Positions 44,901-54,386 of a DNA stretch of 64,000 bases are shown in pieces. Position 1 is the first letter of the stretch, and every line of letters begins with the position of its first letter. Below the pieces are notes generated by a model, which saw only the letters and a program-made list of their open reading frames with translations, had not been told where the DNA came from and searched no databases. The stretch is from Acanthaster planci (Eukaryota; Echinodermata; Asteroidea; Valvatida; Acanthasteridae): positions 2,279 through 66,278 of the forward strand of contig NW_019091466.1 of assembly GCF_001949145.1 (NCBI RefSeq), given 5' to 3'. Both the position numbers and the translations under genes were made by a program.

Positions 44901-47900
44901 TTGATCGATCGGTCCCCTACGTTGATCGATCGTTCTTCAACATCGATCAATCGTTCTCTTTTGATCGATGAAAGAGCAATGGAAAAAGTGCAATGGAAAA
45001 AAAGCCATGGAAAAAGAGCAATGGAGAAAGAGTTATCTGAAAAGAGTGATGACAAAAAAGCGATGAAGGAAGATCGATGGAGAGGGAGCGATGAGATTAC
45101 GTGTACATCGATGCAAATGGTGGTGCACAATTTTATGTGTGCATACATGAGTATACACACGGTTCTGCCTCTGCATGTTAAATTGGTTGGAGTGGAGTTT
45201 GGCCGCCACCATGAATTTTGTTGTGTTTTCCAGATTTTTCACTTAACAAAGTGTTTTCGTGGCTAAGAAAATAGCAGGGGAAACCAGTTTGTGCCAACAA
45301 AGTTCAAAGAATAATCNNNNNNNNNNNNNNNNNNNNNNNNNNNNNNNNNNNNNNNNNNNNNNNNNNNNNNNNNNNNNNNNNNNNNNNNNNNNNNNNNNNN
45401 NNNNNNNNNNNNNNNNNNNNNNNNNNNNNNNNNNNNNNNNNNNNNNNNNNNNNNNNNNNNNNNNNNNNNNNNNNNNNNNNNNNNNNNNNNNNNNNNNNNN
45501 NNNNNNNNNNNNNNNNNNNNNNNNNNNNNNNNNNNNNNNNNNNNNNNNNNNNNNNNNNNNNNNNNNNNNNNNNNNNNNNNNNNNNNNNNNNNNNNNNNNN
45601 NNNNNNNNNNNNNNNNNNNNNNNNNNNNNNNNNNNNNNNNNNNNNNNNNNNNNNNNNNNNNNNNNNNNNNNNNNNNNNNNNNNNNNNNNNNNNNNNNNNN
45701 NNNNNNNNNNNNNNNNNNNNNNNNNNNNNNNNNNNNNNNNNNNNNNNNNNNNNNNNNNNNNNNNNNNNNNNNNNNNNNNNNNNNNNNNNNNNNNNNNNNN
45801 NNNNNNNNNNNNNNNNNNNNNNNNNNNNNNNNNNNNNNNNNNNNNNGGTCTAAACCATTGAACAAAAATATTTAGCTGTTTTAATACTTAATATCATGAT
45901 TTTATCTGACTTAGAAGCCAATACACCTCAAAATACCTGGGAAGAAATTATTATTTTCAAGTGGCTGGGCAAGTCCCAGTGAAAAAACAAATTCTAGAAT
46001 AAATCTACTTCAGCTCTGCAGAAAAAGATATCTCCTGAGGAGTGATTGACAGCTCTATTGTTCCGTGAGATACAATGTATATTTTGTATTTGAGTCTGGG
46101 TCACACATCTTTGAAGATGCCCATATCTCCAGCAAGACATGCAGGGCAGATGTATTGATTGTAAATTCTCAGCCAATTATTAAGTTGATTCTTCGTTTAA
46201 AGGCAAATTGAAATGGTGCTAAACATTTTAAATGCAAATTCCGACCCTTAACCCTAACCCCCAAGGGTGTATGTAAAATCGTATTGAAATTGGAGGATTT
46301 TGGACTGTTAGGGTTAACACATGGTGCACTGTTCGCATCGATGTAATTTCATCGACCTTTGTCATTGCTCCTTCTCCATCAATCTTCTTGATCGCTCTCT
46401 CCATCGCTCTTTGGTCACTGCTCTTTTTCCATCACTCTTTCTCCATTGCTCTTTTTTCATCCCTCTTTTGGCACCAATCGAAAGAAAATGATCAATATTA
46501 AAGAACGATCAATCAACGAAGGGGACTGATCAATCAATGTAGTGGATTGATCGATCAATGTCGAAGAACAATCGATCTATGTAACAGAACGATCGATGTG
46601 TTGCCTCCAAGTTTTGCCTCTTTGGCGTTCCATAGATTTCTTCAGGCAAGAGAGATGAGAGACTTATTTTACTGAAGTATTCAGCCAGGTAATGTACAAA
46701 GGGATCCAAGAAAAACTTGTCAATTGTAAAGGCACATGAACGTACGATATACATTTGCAAAGCTCTACAAAGGTCAAAAGTAATGCCACTTTACCCTTGT
46801 CTAGACATACATGTATGCACCTCCAAGCTGACCATCTGTTACCACAACCCCAACCTAAGCATGATAGGTCTGATCCCATCTATAAACCAAGAACATAGTC
46901 TGAGAGCAACCATAAAGCACAACCCTCTGTTATTTAAAAACAGACTGCAGCAAAGCTATTTGAAGTTTTGAACACTAAACAAACTGTTCTACACCGTCAT
47001 CAACATTTTCATCCAAATTAATTCCTAAAGTCACAACCAAATCAGGTTTAACATGTACTTGCAAAACACAAGAACTATTAAAGGTCATATTTTTTCTTGC
47101 TGATATACCACAAGACACCCAATTTTTGAAGATGTGTACTACACATGCACACAAGCAACTTCATATGAAAGTGGATGAACCTACATGTAGTTTATGCATC
47201 AATAATGATGCTTATCAAATAATACCGGAAGCCTGGATTGTGAAATGACAGATGGTACTCCTTATCCAATCAAGACAGCATTTCAGCTGTAATTCTATCA
47301 ATTACCACAAGTGTACAGGTATATTGATTTTTTATTTCTTATAATTCTTACAGGTGCCATTGAAGTGGTGAGAAGAGAAAAAGTATGTTCAAGTATGGGA
47401 AGTGATGTTATTACACCAGTTTAAACTCAATTGGGAAGCCACACCAACTAGATTATCATGTTTTGGATGATTGTATCCCCTTGAACGAGCTCAGCCTAAG
47501 CAACATGATCATTTCCAATACAAATGTCAATGCAAACAGTTTTGTAGTACACATCTGGAATTTGATGTAAATGTTTGATACCAAATCACATGTACCAGTA
47601 GGAATTGGAAAATAAGTACTCGTGCATATGTATGTACATGTAACATAAAATGTAATAACATTACATGTATAACAGTTTTAGGCTCATGTACGGGTACATA
47701 CTGTATAAGGGTTGCTTTCATAACATACTCAGAACTTTACACTGCGAAGTACAGTACACATACATACATACATGTACATGTACATGTATATGTACATGTA
47801 CGTAATTTTCTTCCTATTGTTTTACTTGTACATGTATGTACATGTACATGTGCGTTTACATGGTGAGTAGGAATGGAAATCGAACACTGTCTTAAATATG

Positions 47901-50900
47901 AACAACAGTTCATACAGATTAACATTTGTTTTCAAAAGAACTCCAAATGGACCATTTGACATTGACATGTGCATACCATAAATGTACATGTACCTACTGC
48001 AGTGTGAAAAAATACTGAACCATTTTACTGAACCATGTTCAAGTGCACATAAGTTTAGTCAATTTGAACCTCACCAGGGCCATTCTCGGTTACATGTGTG
48101 ACAAATATTGGAAAATTCTATGACTGACATCCTTCCTTAGCCTCTGAAAATTACATGTAGGGCTGTGCCAAATATCGGATTGATTATCGAATATTCAAAT
48201 ATTTTCCCAATTTTAATATTTGAATGCAAAATTCATGAAAAGGAAGGGAGATTTTTCTGTTATTTTAAATGAGAAAAGTTGCAGTCTGAGGCAGCTATGG
48301 AGGCTTGTTTCAAGCAGATTCAAATGAAAGCAATGATTACAATGATTCACAAAGTAAATTATTCATTCAAAAATTTAAAAGGAACAGAAATGTTCATCAG
48401 GGCAACAAGTATTGCTCGCCTCTTCAATTTGCTAAATCGTAGCTGGAGATACTCCTAGACATGAGAAGCTACATGTATATTACAATGATTGTAATGTATA
48501 ACTGCATACCGGCATGTTACTGCAACTGATTTTGGTTTGTTCATCAACAATCTACCAGTTGGTGCAACTGAATATTTGGATATTTGATTGAATTGAAGGT
48601 CCAATATTTGAAGAGTGAATTATTTGAATTGATTCAGCCCTACTGAAAATGACCCATCTACATTTATATTTCCATTATGCTATTAACATTAATCAACATA
48701 CATGTAACCAAGAAGACCCCACCTCTCTTTATATATGTACAAAAAGCATACAATGGTATACTTGACCAGTGTATGGTTCAGTGGGTGTCATTTCAAGCCC
48801 CAACAATGATTACTACATTTACAGTACATGTGTACTTGTAAGCTTTTTAAATTGCCCAAAGAGAGAAAACAAATCACATGCATGTACATGTCCCGGTACC
48901 AGTAGTTTTCATGAATGGAGAACAAATTGCTTCCCTTGCTACAGCATATTACTTCATTTGGGTTACATACATGTATCAATCTAATCATAGTACCCCCATG
49001 AGGTTACTATGGCCGTTTTCCAATACTCAACTTCGGCTCCATCTTAGGCTCCAACTGTTTTTTACTAGCCGACTTTGAAGCTGTAAGCACAGTAATCAGT
49101 GTAATAGTGCCACAGAACATCAAATAAAATGCAAGAGAGCCAAAAAATACAGTAATCCAATGAAATTTAAACGCTTCAGGCCCACAATCGGGAATTGGTT
49201 TTGGGAACGAAGCCTGAGACGGAGATGAAATTGAGTATTGGAAAACTGCCCCAGAACACGCAGTAATGGTGGAGTACCACAGAAATACTGCAAACTACGG
49301 GTATACAAACTACACCTGTTTGATTGAGGAAAAAAAAAGTACATGTATCTTCCACAAAGTAACATTTGAAAGAAAATAACTAAATTTTCAGCATATTTTG
49401 TTACCGGTTGAGCAATGAAAGAGGGAGACACATGCAATATACCATGGATGTACATGTATGTACATGTACATGTATGCTTAAGAGCAAATCAATAAATCCA
49501 CAAATTCACTAAGATTCTTTGCCAGTGTAATTTTTATGGTATATGTAGTAACATGTGCTTGACCATGTACATGTGGATGATGAATGGTAATGAAATGATC
49601 TGACTCAGGCAACCACAATGTCCACATAGATAAATTGTACATGTATGTATGTAAAATGTATGTGTTTAGAAAAATACAAATGTTTTCTGCTGTCATGTGC
49701 AAACTGGTCTGCAGCATTCTGTAGGCCTTTGAGGAAAAAGTTTAAAGTATAATGCCACAAACAAAATATATGTAATGTACTGCAGATCACGACTACATGT
49801 ACATGTACATGAGCGACGTTTGCTGTTGTACTAATACATGAGTGATGTAGGCCTATCCCAGGGAGTATATATGTACATGTACATTACCTTGCTCTTTCCA
49901 ATGGTTGAAAGTGTCATTACAGCCACACTGGTACTATGTCAGTTCATGTGTAGTGTACATACGGTACAAGTGTGATGTGCTGCAGGGGTCAGTGAAGGAC
50001 TATTTTTGCTACAGCTACATGTATCTTTTTTTAAAATTGTTAATTACTGGGCCATTTTTATCATACTTCACTGATAGCAGGTTGGTTTTCAGAAGGTTTT
50101 TCTCTTGTTCCGAAAAGTTGGAGTTTTGTGCAGGACACACTTGGGTGAGCAAAACACCATGGACCCCTACACGGCAGACAAGAAAGAGTATGGTTGACAC
50201 GGTACATGTACATGTAGGTGACTGCAAGACAGATCGCTTTCTTCTTTAACTGTTAACTACACCCCATATAGAAATTAGCATGGGCAAGAAATTACTAGTA
50301 GAGTTCAATTATTCAAAACTGTAGCCAAAGTGTTATTAATAATAATAATAATAATATATTTTTACATGTACCGGTATAACGTGCCAGTTTCCGCCTCGAG
50401 AGATGCTCATGGTGCAGTACAATCAGGAAAACAAAAACCCTTAATATTGATTGATAAGTGATTGATTGAAAAATAATCACAAACAGGCTCACCTTGCATT
50501 TTTGTGTTGAATTTGTATAGTTCAGTCAGAAAAAGTACAAAGATACACTGTAATTCAAGCTAGCAGAATTTACGGGAATTTTTCATGTCTTAAATATATC
50601 TCCACGTGTGTTTTTATTTTGAAGTCTAAAGTTTGGGCACTGACATTCATTGTGTTAATTATCTTGAGGAATACCACTGAACTTCAGTGTGCAGACAGAC
50701 TGATGTAAAAGCCTAGAGGACAATCAAATTGATCTCATGGTACACGTCCCTCAGACTGAACATGAGTGATGAACTCTGCAATGTCCATTACACACTCATT
50801 CATCAATTTCTAAATACAAAGTCACAATATACATGTATTCACATGAAAAGCTTACACTCTGATTTGTATCAGAAACCATGTACAAACTATACCCAGGGCT

Positions 50901-53900
50901 ATGTGCGTAGGTGCACCATTCTTGTCGGACTGGGTTTTTGGCCTCATGGTGTGACTTCATCCTCACACACACTCAATACGGCTAGGTTGTGCATAAGTTC
51001 AATCAAGTCCTTATTAAAACGTGGCATCTTACAACAGAGGACAAATAATACTGTATACTGCTGCAAGTGCACAGTCAACTAAATATTTTAACACTTCTGA
51101 GCTGCCATGTATGTTTGTATTTGCTCCATTTGTGCATCATCAGCAATGGTGTACCGATACTTCTTTAAATCTTGCAACAAGTACATAATCCAGTGACAGT
51201 GCTCATTACAAATAAGCCACTGATTTGGAAGGTGACCGATTCAACACACAGCCAACAGATTACACCCTGGAGAGTACACTGCATTGGGAAGTGAACACCA
51301 TCAATGGGAGTGAGAAATATTATGAACAAAATTTACATTTCACGCAGTTGCATAAATCACAAGGTGTGAACGTATCTTCCCCGCTTGTGTGAAACGGCAT
51401 GGGGAATCTTTTCCTTTGTGTGCGAAAAGATGGGAATGTTTTTCTGTATGTGTAAAAAGGAATGGAAATGTTTTCTCACAAACGTGAACAGTTTTCCCAC
51501 TTGTGCAAACAAGTGGGGAAAGGTTTCCCACTGTGGGAAATTGTTTGAACATTCTGTGAAAAGAATTTCCCACTCCCAGGTTATCATTCTATTGCAATGT
51601 ACTGTACATTATAAACTTCACACATGCACATACCTCCTTCTCAGATAGTTTCACATGGCTTGGGTAGACAAACTGCAAAGCAAAGACAAACATTTGCTTT
51701 ATGAATACATGACGCTGTAAAATAATGACAATAGAGAAAACAAAAGAAGCAAAGATCCTTTACACACTGATTAATATGGCCTTCCAAATCTATGATCATT
51801 ATTCGGTAGTATGCTGAATCTGGTAGGTTATACATGTACATGCACCTCTCCTACATGTACCAATGGAGTTTGTTTCAAAACATGTACCGTACATGTACAT
51901 CTACACCCATGTACATGTATGTGCATCAACATTTTGATGTACATGTATGTGTCAGTTTGTAAATTTGTTTTGCTTTACTTCTATTTCTAGTTATTATGTA
52001 TTTATCAAAATTTTGACAAGCTTTACACTATTGTACATGTACATAACTTAAAATTGGGCAGAAAGACCCTGCAAAGCCCTATGATAAAATTGTAAAAAGG
52101 ATTATGTAAGTAACACATGTAAGCAGGAGGTCTCACTGAAGTGATCTTGTATGTACATGTATATATATTTCCAAATAGGTCACTTGGGAGACATTTTGTG
52201 GTAAATTTTTCAACATTAGGGAGACATCGGTCATGAGGGAGACATTTCAATGTCTCCCTAATGCTCCAACGACAATGTACCAAAAGGAGGAAAATTTCTA
52301 ATGTCCACATTTTGAGAGATGATAGATTAGGGTCTGAAAGGAAAACATGCAAAGTTTGATAAAGATCGGATTAGGGAATACTGATTTATGGGACGGTAAA
52401 GTTTGAAAAATTTTGTGCACGTTCCTATGGGAATGTCTCCCAAGTGACCCATTTTCGGTAATTATTATATATAAATATACATGTATATTTTCTCAAAGGA
52501 TCTCAGACAGCACCAAGTATGCACAACTGATATTTGTTACATTCATGAAATATAATTGGAAAAAAATCATTCTAAAAACAAAGGTGTAATATTTAATTTA
52601 TATTACATGTACCTCACTGACACAAATGGGAAATGGCACACATGTAATCCAGGACTATATGAACATTTTCTTTGGGTGGAAAGACTTAGGATTCCTGAAA
52701 CAAATACAAGTACTGGTGGGTGAATTAATGCAGGATTGAGGAACCTTGCATCGTGAAAAGCTAACCCCTAGTAGCAAATCAGAAAGTCAAGTACATTGTG
52801 TATCAGGTAGTTTATGATGGTGAAAACAGCCTTGATATTCCTCATGCAACTTCCACCCGTGTGACATTTTGGTATCTGAATTGTTTTCTGGACTACCGGC
52901 ATGCCATTCATTACTACAAAAATTTAGTCCCAACTTAGTCCTAACTCTGAGAAACATGTGCTCAATGACTCCAACAAACACTAACTGATGGCAAACCATG
53001 AGACTAAATCACAAATTGATACATGTACATGTGCCGGCATGGCAACAATTCCATACTTGATTCCCTCTGTGAGAAAAAAGTATTGCAGGAAAAACTAGTG
53101 CATGGTCAAATATTACAGTATTTTTAAGTGTGTATTTTGTTTTTATCTGATCACACATTTACATGTATGTACATGTACATGTTTTATACATTACAGTCAG
53201 CATTAAACAAATACATGTACATGTACCACATCATATTGTGTGCACCAATTATTCAATTCACTTTCAATAACCCTGTGATTACATGGCTGAGCTAATAAGG
53301 AACATGGTACCAGCCCCCATCAAAACAAGAGGGTGGGAGTTTGAATTTGTGGTTGGTTTGAAGTTTGAAGTCTTTTTGTTCCATGTCAAGACATATCTAA
53401 TACATAGACTGAGCGATAAGATACTACATTGTACATGTACCAATGGGCTCTTCCAAAACTTGAGCAGCAGATTAGATGTCTTAACATGAAACAGCCATCA
53501 AGACGATGAGGGGTCAAGTGACGTAATGTTCAACGACCTTATTTTAAAGATGGCGACTGTGAGAGCAAGCCCGTGAGATTGAATGGGTGAAGGCAAAAAG
53601 ACTTGAACATACCAGAACAACATGAGTGAAATCATTCAATAAATGGCCCTAAGAAAGCAGAAAGGCTAAGGATCATTTCTGTGTGCAAAAGAAATTGCGC
53701 CCACGATGATAAGTGGGTGCAACGAAAATGTTCAGTATGCCGACACGAAATTGCCTATATGGATGTGTGGCTAAGGATGGATCGGAAGTGAGAGTTCATG
53801 CCACACTAGCAGGGCTACTATCAAGTTTCATTGAAAAACATAGCGTTTCAACTCCATGTAAAATGCACTGGCTCAAAGTCACACAGAGTTATGACGGAGT

Positions 53901-54386
53901 AGTCAGGTAGTGACTTTGAGTCCTCAAAGTAGGCCTCCTCCCCACCTATTTGAAGTTAGGGGAAGAGTTCCATATATACGGACGCCGGTAATTATTCCCT
54001 ACAGTGAACTAGCCTTCGGAGAGTAAAAACATGTCAAGAAAAGTTCCATTTAGGAGGGGGGGGAAGTTTAGGCCTACTTAGAAAACACTTTTTCAGACCA
54101 GTCTCATTGCGTTTGTGCACGTGCACGGGGCGTCAAGTGGCGTCCATCTGTTCGTATATGGAACTCTTCCGAAGTTAGTACTTGGGCCTAGGCCTACCTC
54201 CAAAGCTTGACCTAACTCCAAATCGAATGTGACTACGCAGACACAGTGGAGCCAGTTGGACAGTCTGTCCCACGGCAGAATCGCTTTAGAACGAAACTGT
54301 TCTTGTTTTATCCCCGATCCGTCCATACTTCCATGGCTACTAACTGAAGATCGGAGCCGATCATTGGGGACTTCACTCGTCGCCAT
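29787..54386 (-). CDS. DENND6: DENND6 (DENN domain-containing protein 6), whole coding span (15 exons)
   Basis: DENND6 (vertebrate DENND6A/6B, formerly FAM116) is a DENN-domain guanine nucleotide exchange factor; the vertebrate A form activates Rab14 (and Rab35) on recycling endosomes, affecting ADAM10 and N-cadherin traffic. The 15 exons below join to 590 codons plus stop, matching the roughly 585-608 aa of the family. Landmarks: [20 protein letters not shown] (about 43-62, N-terminal DENN), [10 protein letters not shown] (about 80-90), [17 protein letters not shown] (about 195-211), [18 protein letters not shown] (about 310-327), [20 protein letters not shown] (about 336-355), [20 protein letters not shown] (about 424-443) and GDWIGLYR (about 485-492). 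The ATG has G at -3 and +4 and an in-frame TAG 12 nt upstream. The intron between exons 3 and 2 is about 9.8 kb and contains an assembly gap; another intron carries an antisense DIRS relic. I cannot tell the 6A from the 6B lineage; a single pre-duplication ortholog is likely. Confidence 0.95.
30507..30684 (-). CDS. DENND6: DENND6 exon 14
   Basis: Encodes [20 protein letters not shown], then [20 protein letters not shown] and [12 protein letters not shown]. Acceptor ATCAACAG, donor ATG|GTGAGT, phase 0 out. Confidence 0.95.
31823..32056 (+). pseudogene. Gag-like fragment of the DIRS relic
   Basis: Open frame of 78 codons ending in TAG; after the stop the same kind of helical sequence continues ([20 protein letters not shown]). 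Assigned as gag only by position ahead of RNase H and by its helical, charged character; no diagnostic motif. Confidence 0.4.
32228..32500 (+). pseudogene. RNase H domain remnant of the DIRS relic
   Basis: In successive frames: [36 protein letters not shown], a stop, then [20 protein letters not shown] and, after a frame shift, [10 protein letters not shown]. This is the usual order of the RNase H end of DIRS/Ty3-like polyproteins. At least one stop and one frameshift. Confidence 0.65.
32481..33233 (+). pseudogene. RNase H tail, linker and recombinase core-binding domain (250 codons)
   Basis: The longest open frame of the relic. Starts at [16 protein letters not shown] (RNase H end), then a spacer with a tandem 25-bp DNA duplication near 32588-32632, then VDALALNNW...[10 protein letters not shown]...[12 protein letters not shown], typical of the region after RNase H in DIRS elements. 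Then [20 protein letters not shown], resembling the helical core-binding domain of tyrosine recombinases. Ends at an in-frame TAG that cuts it off from the catalytic domain. Confidence 0.65.
33270..33832 (+). pseudogene. Tyrosine recombinase catalytic domain remnant
   Basis: Starts [19 protein letters not shown], where the Arg of MARPSDLAP fits the first catalytic Arg of DIRS recombinases. The frame stops at 33746; in another frame the C-terminal block [20 protein letters not shown] follows (about 33743-33802), whose Tyr fits the nucleophile position, and stops at 33832. The HxxR box is not recognisable in the glutamine-rich stretch. Broken by one frameshift. Confidence 0.65.
34619..34728 (-). 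CDS. DENND6: DENND6 exon 13
   Basis: Encodes [20 protein letters not shown] and [16 protein letters not shown]. Acceptor TTCTTTAG, donor AG|GTAAGC, phase 2 out. The next intron (30685-34618) carries the antisense DIRS relic. Confidence 0.95.
35247..35390 (-). CDS. DENND6: DENND6 exon 12
   Basis: Encodes [20 protein letters not shown], then [20 protein letters not shown] and QRNISPWK. Acceptor TGTGTAG, donor AAG|GTTAGG (a slightly unusual GTTAG donor). Confidence 0.96.
35713..35880. repeat. GAGTC-rich dispersed repeat
   Basis: Irregular tandem words of GAGTC/CAAGTC (for example GACTTGAGTCCAAGTCGAGA), followed by ACTCGAGTCCTATAACACTG. The same word family fills 55230-56005. In the DENND6 intron between exons 11 and 12. 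Confidence 0.65.
35920..36053 (-). CDS. DENND6: DENND6 exon 11
   Basis: Encodes a Lys-rich segment, then [20 protein letters not shown] and [10 protein letters not shown]. Acceptor CAATTTTAG, donor AAG|GTAATG. Confidence 0.94.
36475..36569 (-). CDS. DENND6: DENND6 exon 10
   Basis: Encodes [20 protein letters not shown] and [11 protein letters not shown], almost identical to vertebrate DENND6. Acceptor GTGTTTAG, donor ACAG|GTATGT. Confidence 0.97.
37040..37260 (+). mobile_element. tRNA-derived SINE with CCTTGGGCAAG motif
   Basis: An A-box-like GTGTGGCTTCCTAGTTAAGG (37049) and a degraded B box (GATGGATTTACATCC) are followed by TTGTGTCCTTGGGCAAGCCA and AAATGGGTATAAGAATTAGC, words characteristic of a widespread invertebrate SINE group. 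In the intron between DENND6 exons 9 and 10. The 3' end is uncertain. Confidence 0.65.
37637..37794 (-). CDS. DENND6: DENND6 exon 9
   Basis: Encodes [20 protein letters not shown], then [20 protein letters not shown] and KEYTTRTQA. Acceptor TTTTCACAG, donor CC|GTAAGT, phase 2 out. Confidence 0.96.
37901..38153. mobile_element. Foldback MITE, copy 1, 4-bp target duplication AGGA
   Basis: Palindromic along almost its whole 253 bp: ends GGGTAATTCCAGAAATTAGG and, inverted, GGGTAATTCCGGAAATTAGG. Flanked by AGGA on both sides. Interior words CCCTGTTACAT and ATTACCTGCC-like are shared with copy 2. Between DENND6 exons 9 and 8. Confidence 0.8.
38334..38617. mobile_element. Foldback MITE, copy 2, 4-bp target duplication TTTT
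   Basis: Ends GGGTCATTCTTTAGAGAATT and, inverted, GGGTCATTCTATAAATTTGG. Flanked by TTTT on both sides. Shares CCCTGTTACGTCTG, ATTTCCAAGA and ACCTGCCAAACAAAT with copy 1, so both belong to one family. The left arm holds a small tandem duplication (AGAATTCTCTAATTCTCT). Confidence 0.8.
38930..39046 (-). CDS. DENND6: DENND6 exon 8
   Basis: Encodes [20 protein letters not shown] and [19 protein letters not shown], corresponding to the family's 'VHEVDIFRCFCPVF..LWELVLLGE'. Acceptor GTTGCAG, donor GAG|GTATGG. Confidence 0.93.
39257..39402 (-). CDS. DENND6: DENND6 exon 7
   Basis: Encodes [20 protein letters not shown] and [18 protein letters not shown]. Acceptor TATTCTAG, donor GAG|GTACGT. Confidence 0.95.
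39874..39979 (-). CDS. DENND6: DENND6 exon 6
   Basis: Encodes [20 protein letters not shown] and [15 protein letters not shown], the classical DENN 'LVLLSKLPY' strand and helix. Acceptor TTTTGCAG, donor GCTG|GTATGT, phase 1 out. Confidence 0.95.
40231..40311 (-). CDS. DENND6: DENND6 exon 5
   Basis: Encodes [20 protein letters not shown] and RRGYFQK, the DENN-type '[21 protein letters not shown]' block. Acceptor TCACATTAG, donor AAA|GTAAGT. Confidence 0.95.
41171..41280 (-). CDS. DENND6: DENND6 exon 4
   Basis: Encodes [13 protein letters not shown] followed by a less conserved stretch ending SPVTLQ. Acceptor TTGTGCAG, donor CAG|GTAATC. Confidence 0.93.
41831..41873 (-). CDS. DENND6: DENND6 exon 3 (43 nt)
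   Basis: Very small exon encoding [14 protein letters not shown] plus one base of the next Gly. Acceptor TTGAACAG, donor TCAG|GTCAGT. Phases (0 in, 1 out) bridge exons 2 and 4 exactly, and the peptide matches the family's [13 protein letters not shown] block. Confidence 0.92.
45317..45846. other. Assembly gap (Ns)
   Basis: Run of 530 N inside the foldback element and the large DENND6 intron. Its size may be an estimate. No DENND6 exon is missing, so the gap need not hold coding sequence. Confidence 0.99.
46243..46317. repeat. Dispersed repeat copy B (inverted relative to copy A)
   Basis: Reverse complement matches 22668-22738 across CCTCCAATTTCAATACGATT and TTACATACACCC. Flanked by GGTTAGGG-type words. 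Confidence 0.65.
49011..49250. mobile_element. 240-bp MITE-like inverted repeat
   Basis: Left end GGCCGTTTTCCAATACTCAA; right end, inverted, GGCAGTTTTCCAATACTCAA, with similarity continuing inward about 40 bp. In the large DENND6 intron. Confidence 0.65.
51366..51575. repeat. Minisatellite with self-complementary unit (about 33-37 bp)
   Basis: Five to six degenerate copies built from TTTTCCCACTTGTG and its complement CAAACAAGTGGGGAAA, so each unit can fold on itself. It gives open frames on both strands, which I regard as artefacts. It begins some 60 bp from DENND6 exon 2. Confidence 0.7.
51634..51672 (-). CDS. DENND6: DENND6 exon 2 (39 nt)
   Basis: Very small exon encoding [13 protein letters not shown], equivalent to human 'VIYPQHSKLTDREK'. 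Acceptor TTTGCAG, donor GAG|GTATGT; phase 0 both sides. Just downstream in the intron is a minisatellite (51366-51575). Confidence 0.9.
52173..52456. mobile_element. MITE with GGTCACTTGGGAGACATT termini
   Basis: Inverted ends share GGTCACTTGGGAGACATT exactly. The interior carries further GGGAGACATY words and their complement AATGTCTCCCTAATG, forming nested hairpins. In DENND6 intron 1 side of exon 2's upstream region (between exons 3 and 1). Confidence 0.75.
53735..53820. repeat. Second copy of the 291-419 element core
   Basis: ACACGAAATTGC, GTGTGGCTAAGGAT and GCCACACTAG occur in the same order as on the reverse strand of 300-400. In DENND6 intron 1. The peptide frames of both copies look alike only because the DNA is alike. 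Confidence 0.6.
54198..54386 (-). CDS. DENND6: DENND6 exon 1
   Basis: Encodes a Ser-rich N-terminus, then [20 protein letters not shown] and LGQALE, the opening strand of the DENN module. Donor GAG|GTAGGC, phase 0. In-frame TAG 12 nt before the ATG. Confidence 0.95.

Larger units (their letters stand above)
44764..46635. mobile_element. Large foldback element with GATC-rich arms, target duplication ATTT
   Basis: Arms of about 300-350 bp, inverted: CTATGGAACGCCTAAGAGGC (left), CTATGGAACGCCAAAGAGGC (right, inverted). Then 10-18 bp repeats of the ATCGATCGATCGTT / CAACATCGATCAATC type, then AGAGCAATGGAAAAAG-type repeats. Flanked by ATTT on both sides. The centre contains the assembly gap, a stretch with no recognised coding and one copy of a dispersed repeat. 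In the 9.8 kb DENND6 intron. Confidence 0.8.
42340..53240. repeat. Cluster of short (TACATG)n microsatellites
   Basis: TACATGTACATGTA-type runs recur many times (for example 42585-42600, 43821-43853, 47765-47802, 49450-49474, 51888-51950, 53160-53225). They are self-complementary and far denser here than in TSR1. A TG run is at 42688-42703 and an (AAT)n run at 50337-50356. Confidence 0.8.

Noticed and set aside
51340-51648. Overlapping frames on both strands near DENND6 exon 2 with Cys/His-like periodicity suggestive of zinc fingers
   Set aside because: The periodicity comes from the minisatellite unit; Cys and His spacing is not that of C2H2 fingers, and three frames are open at once.
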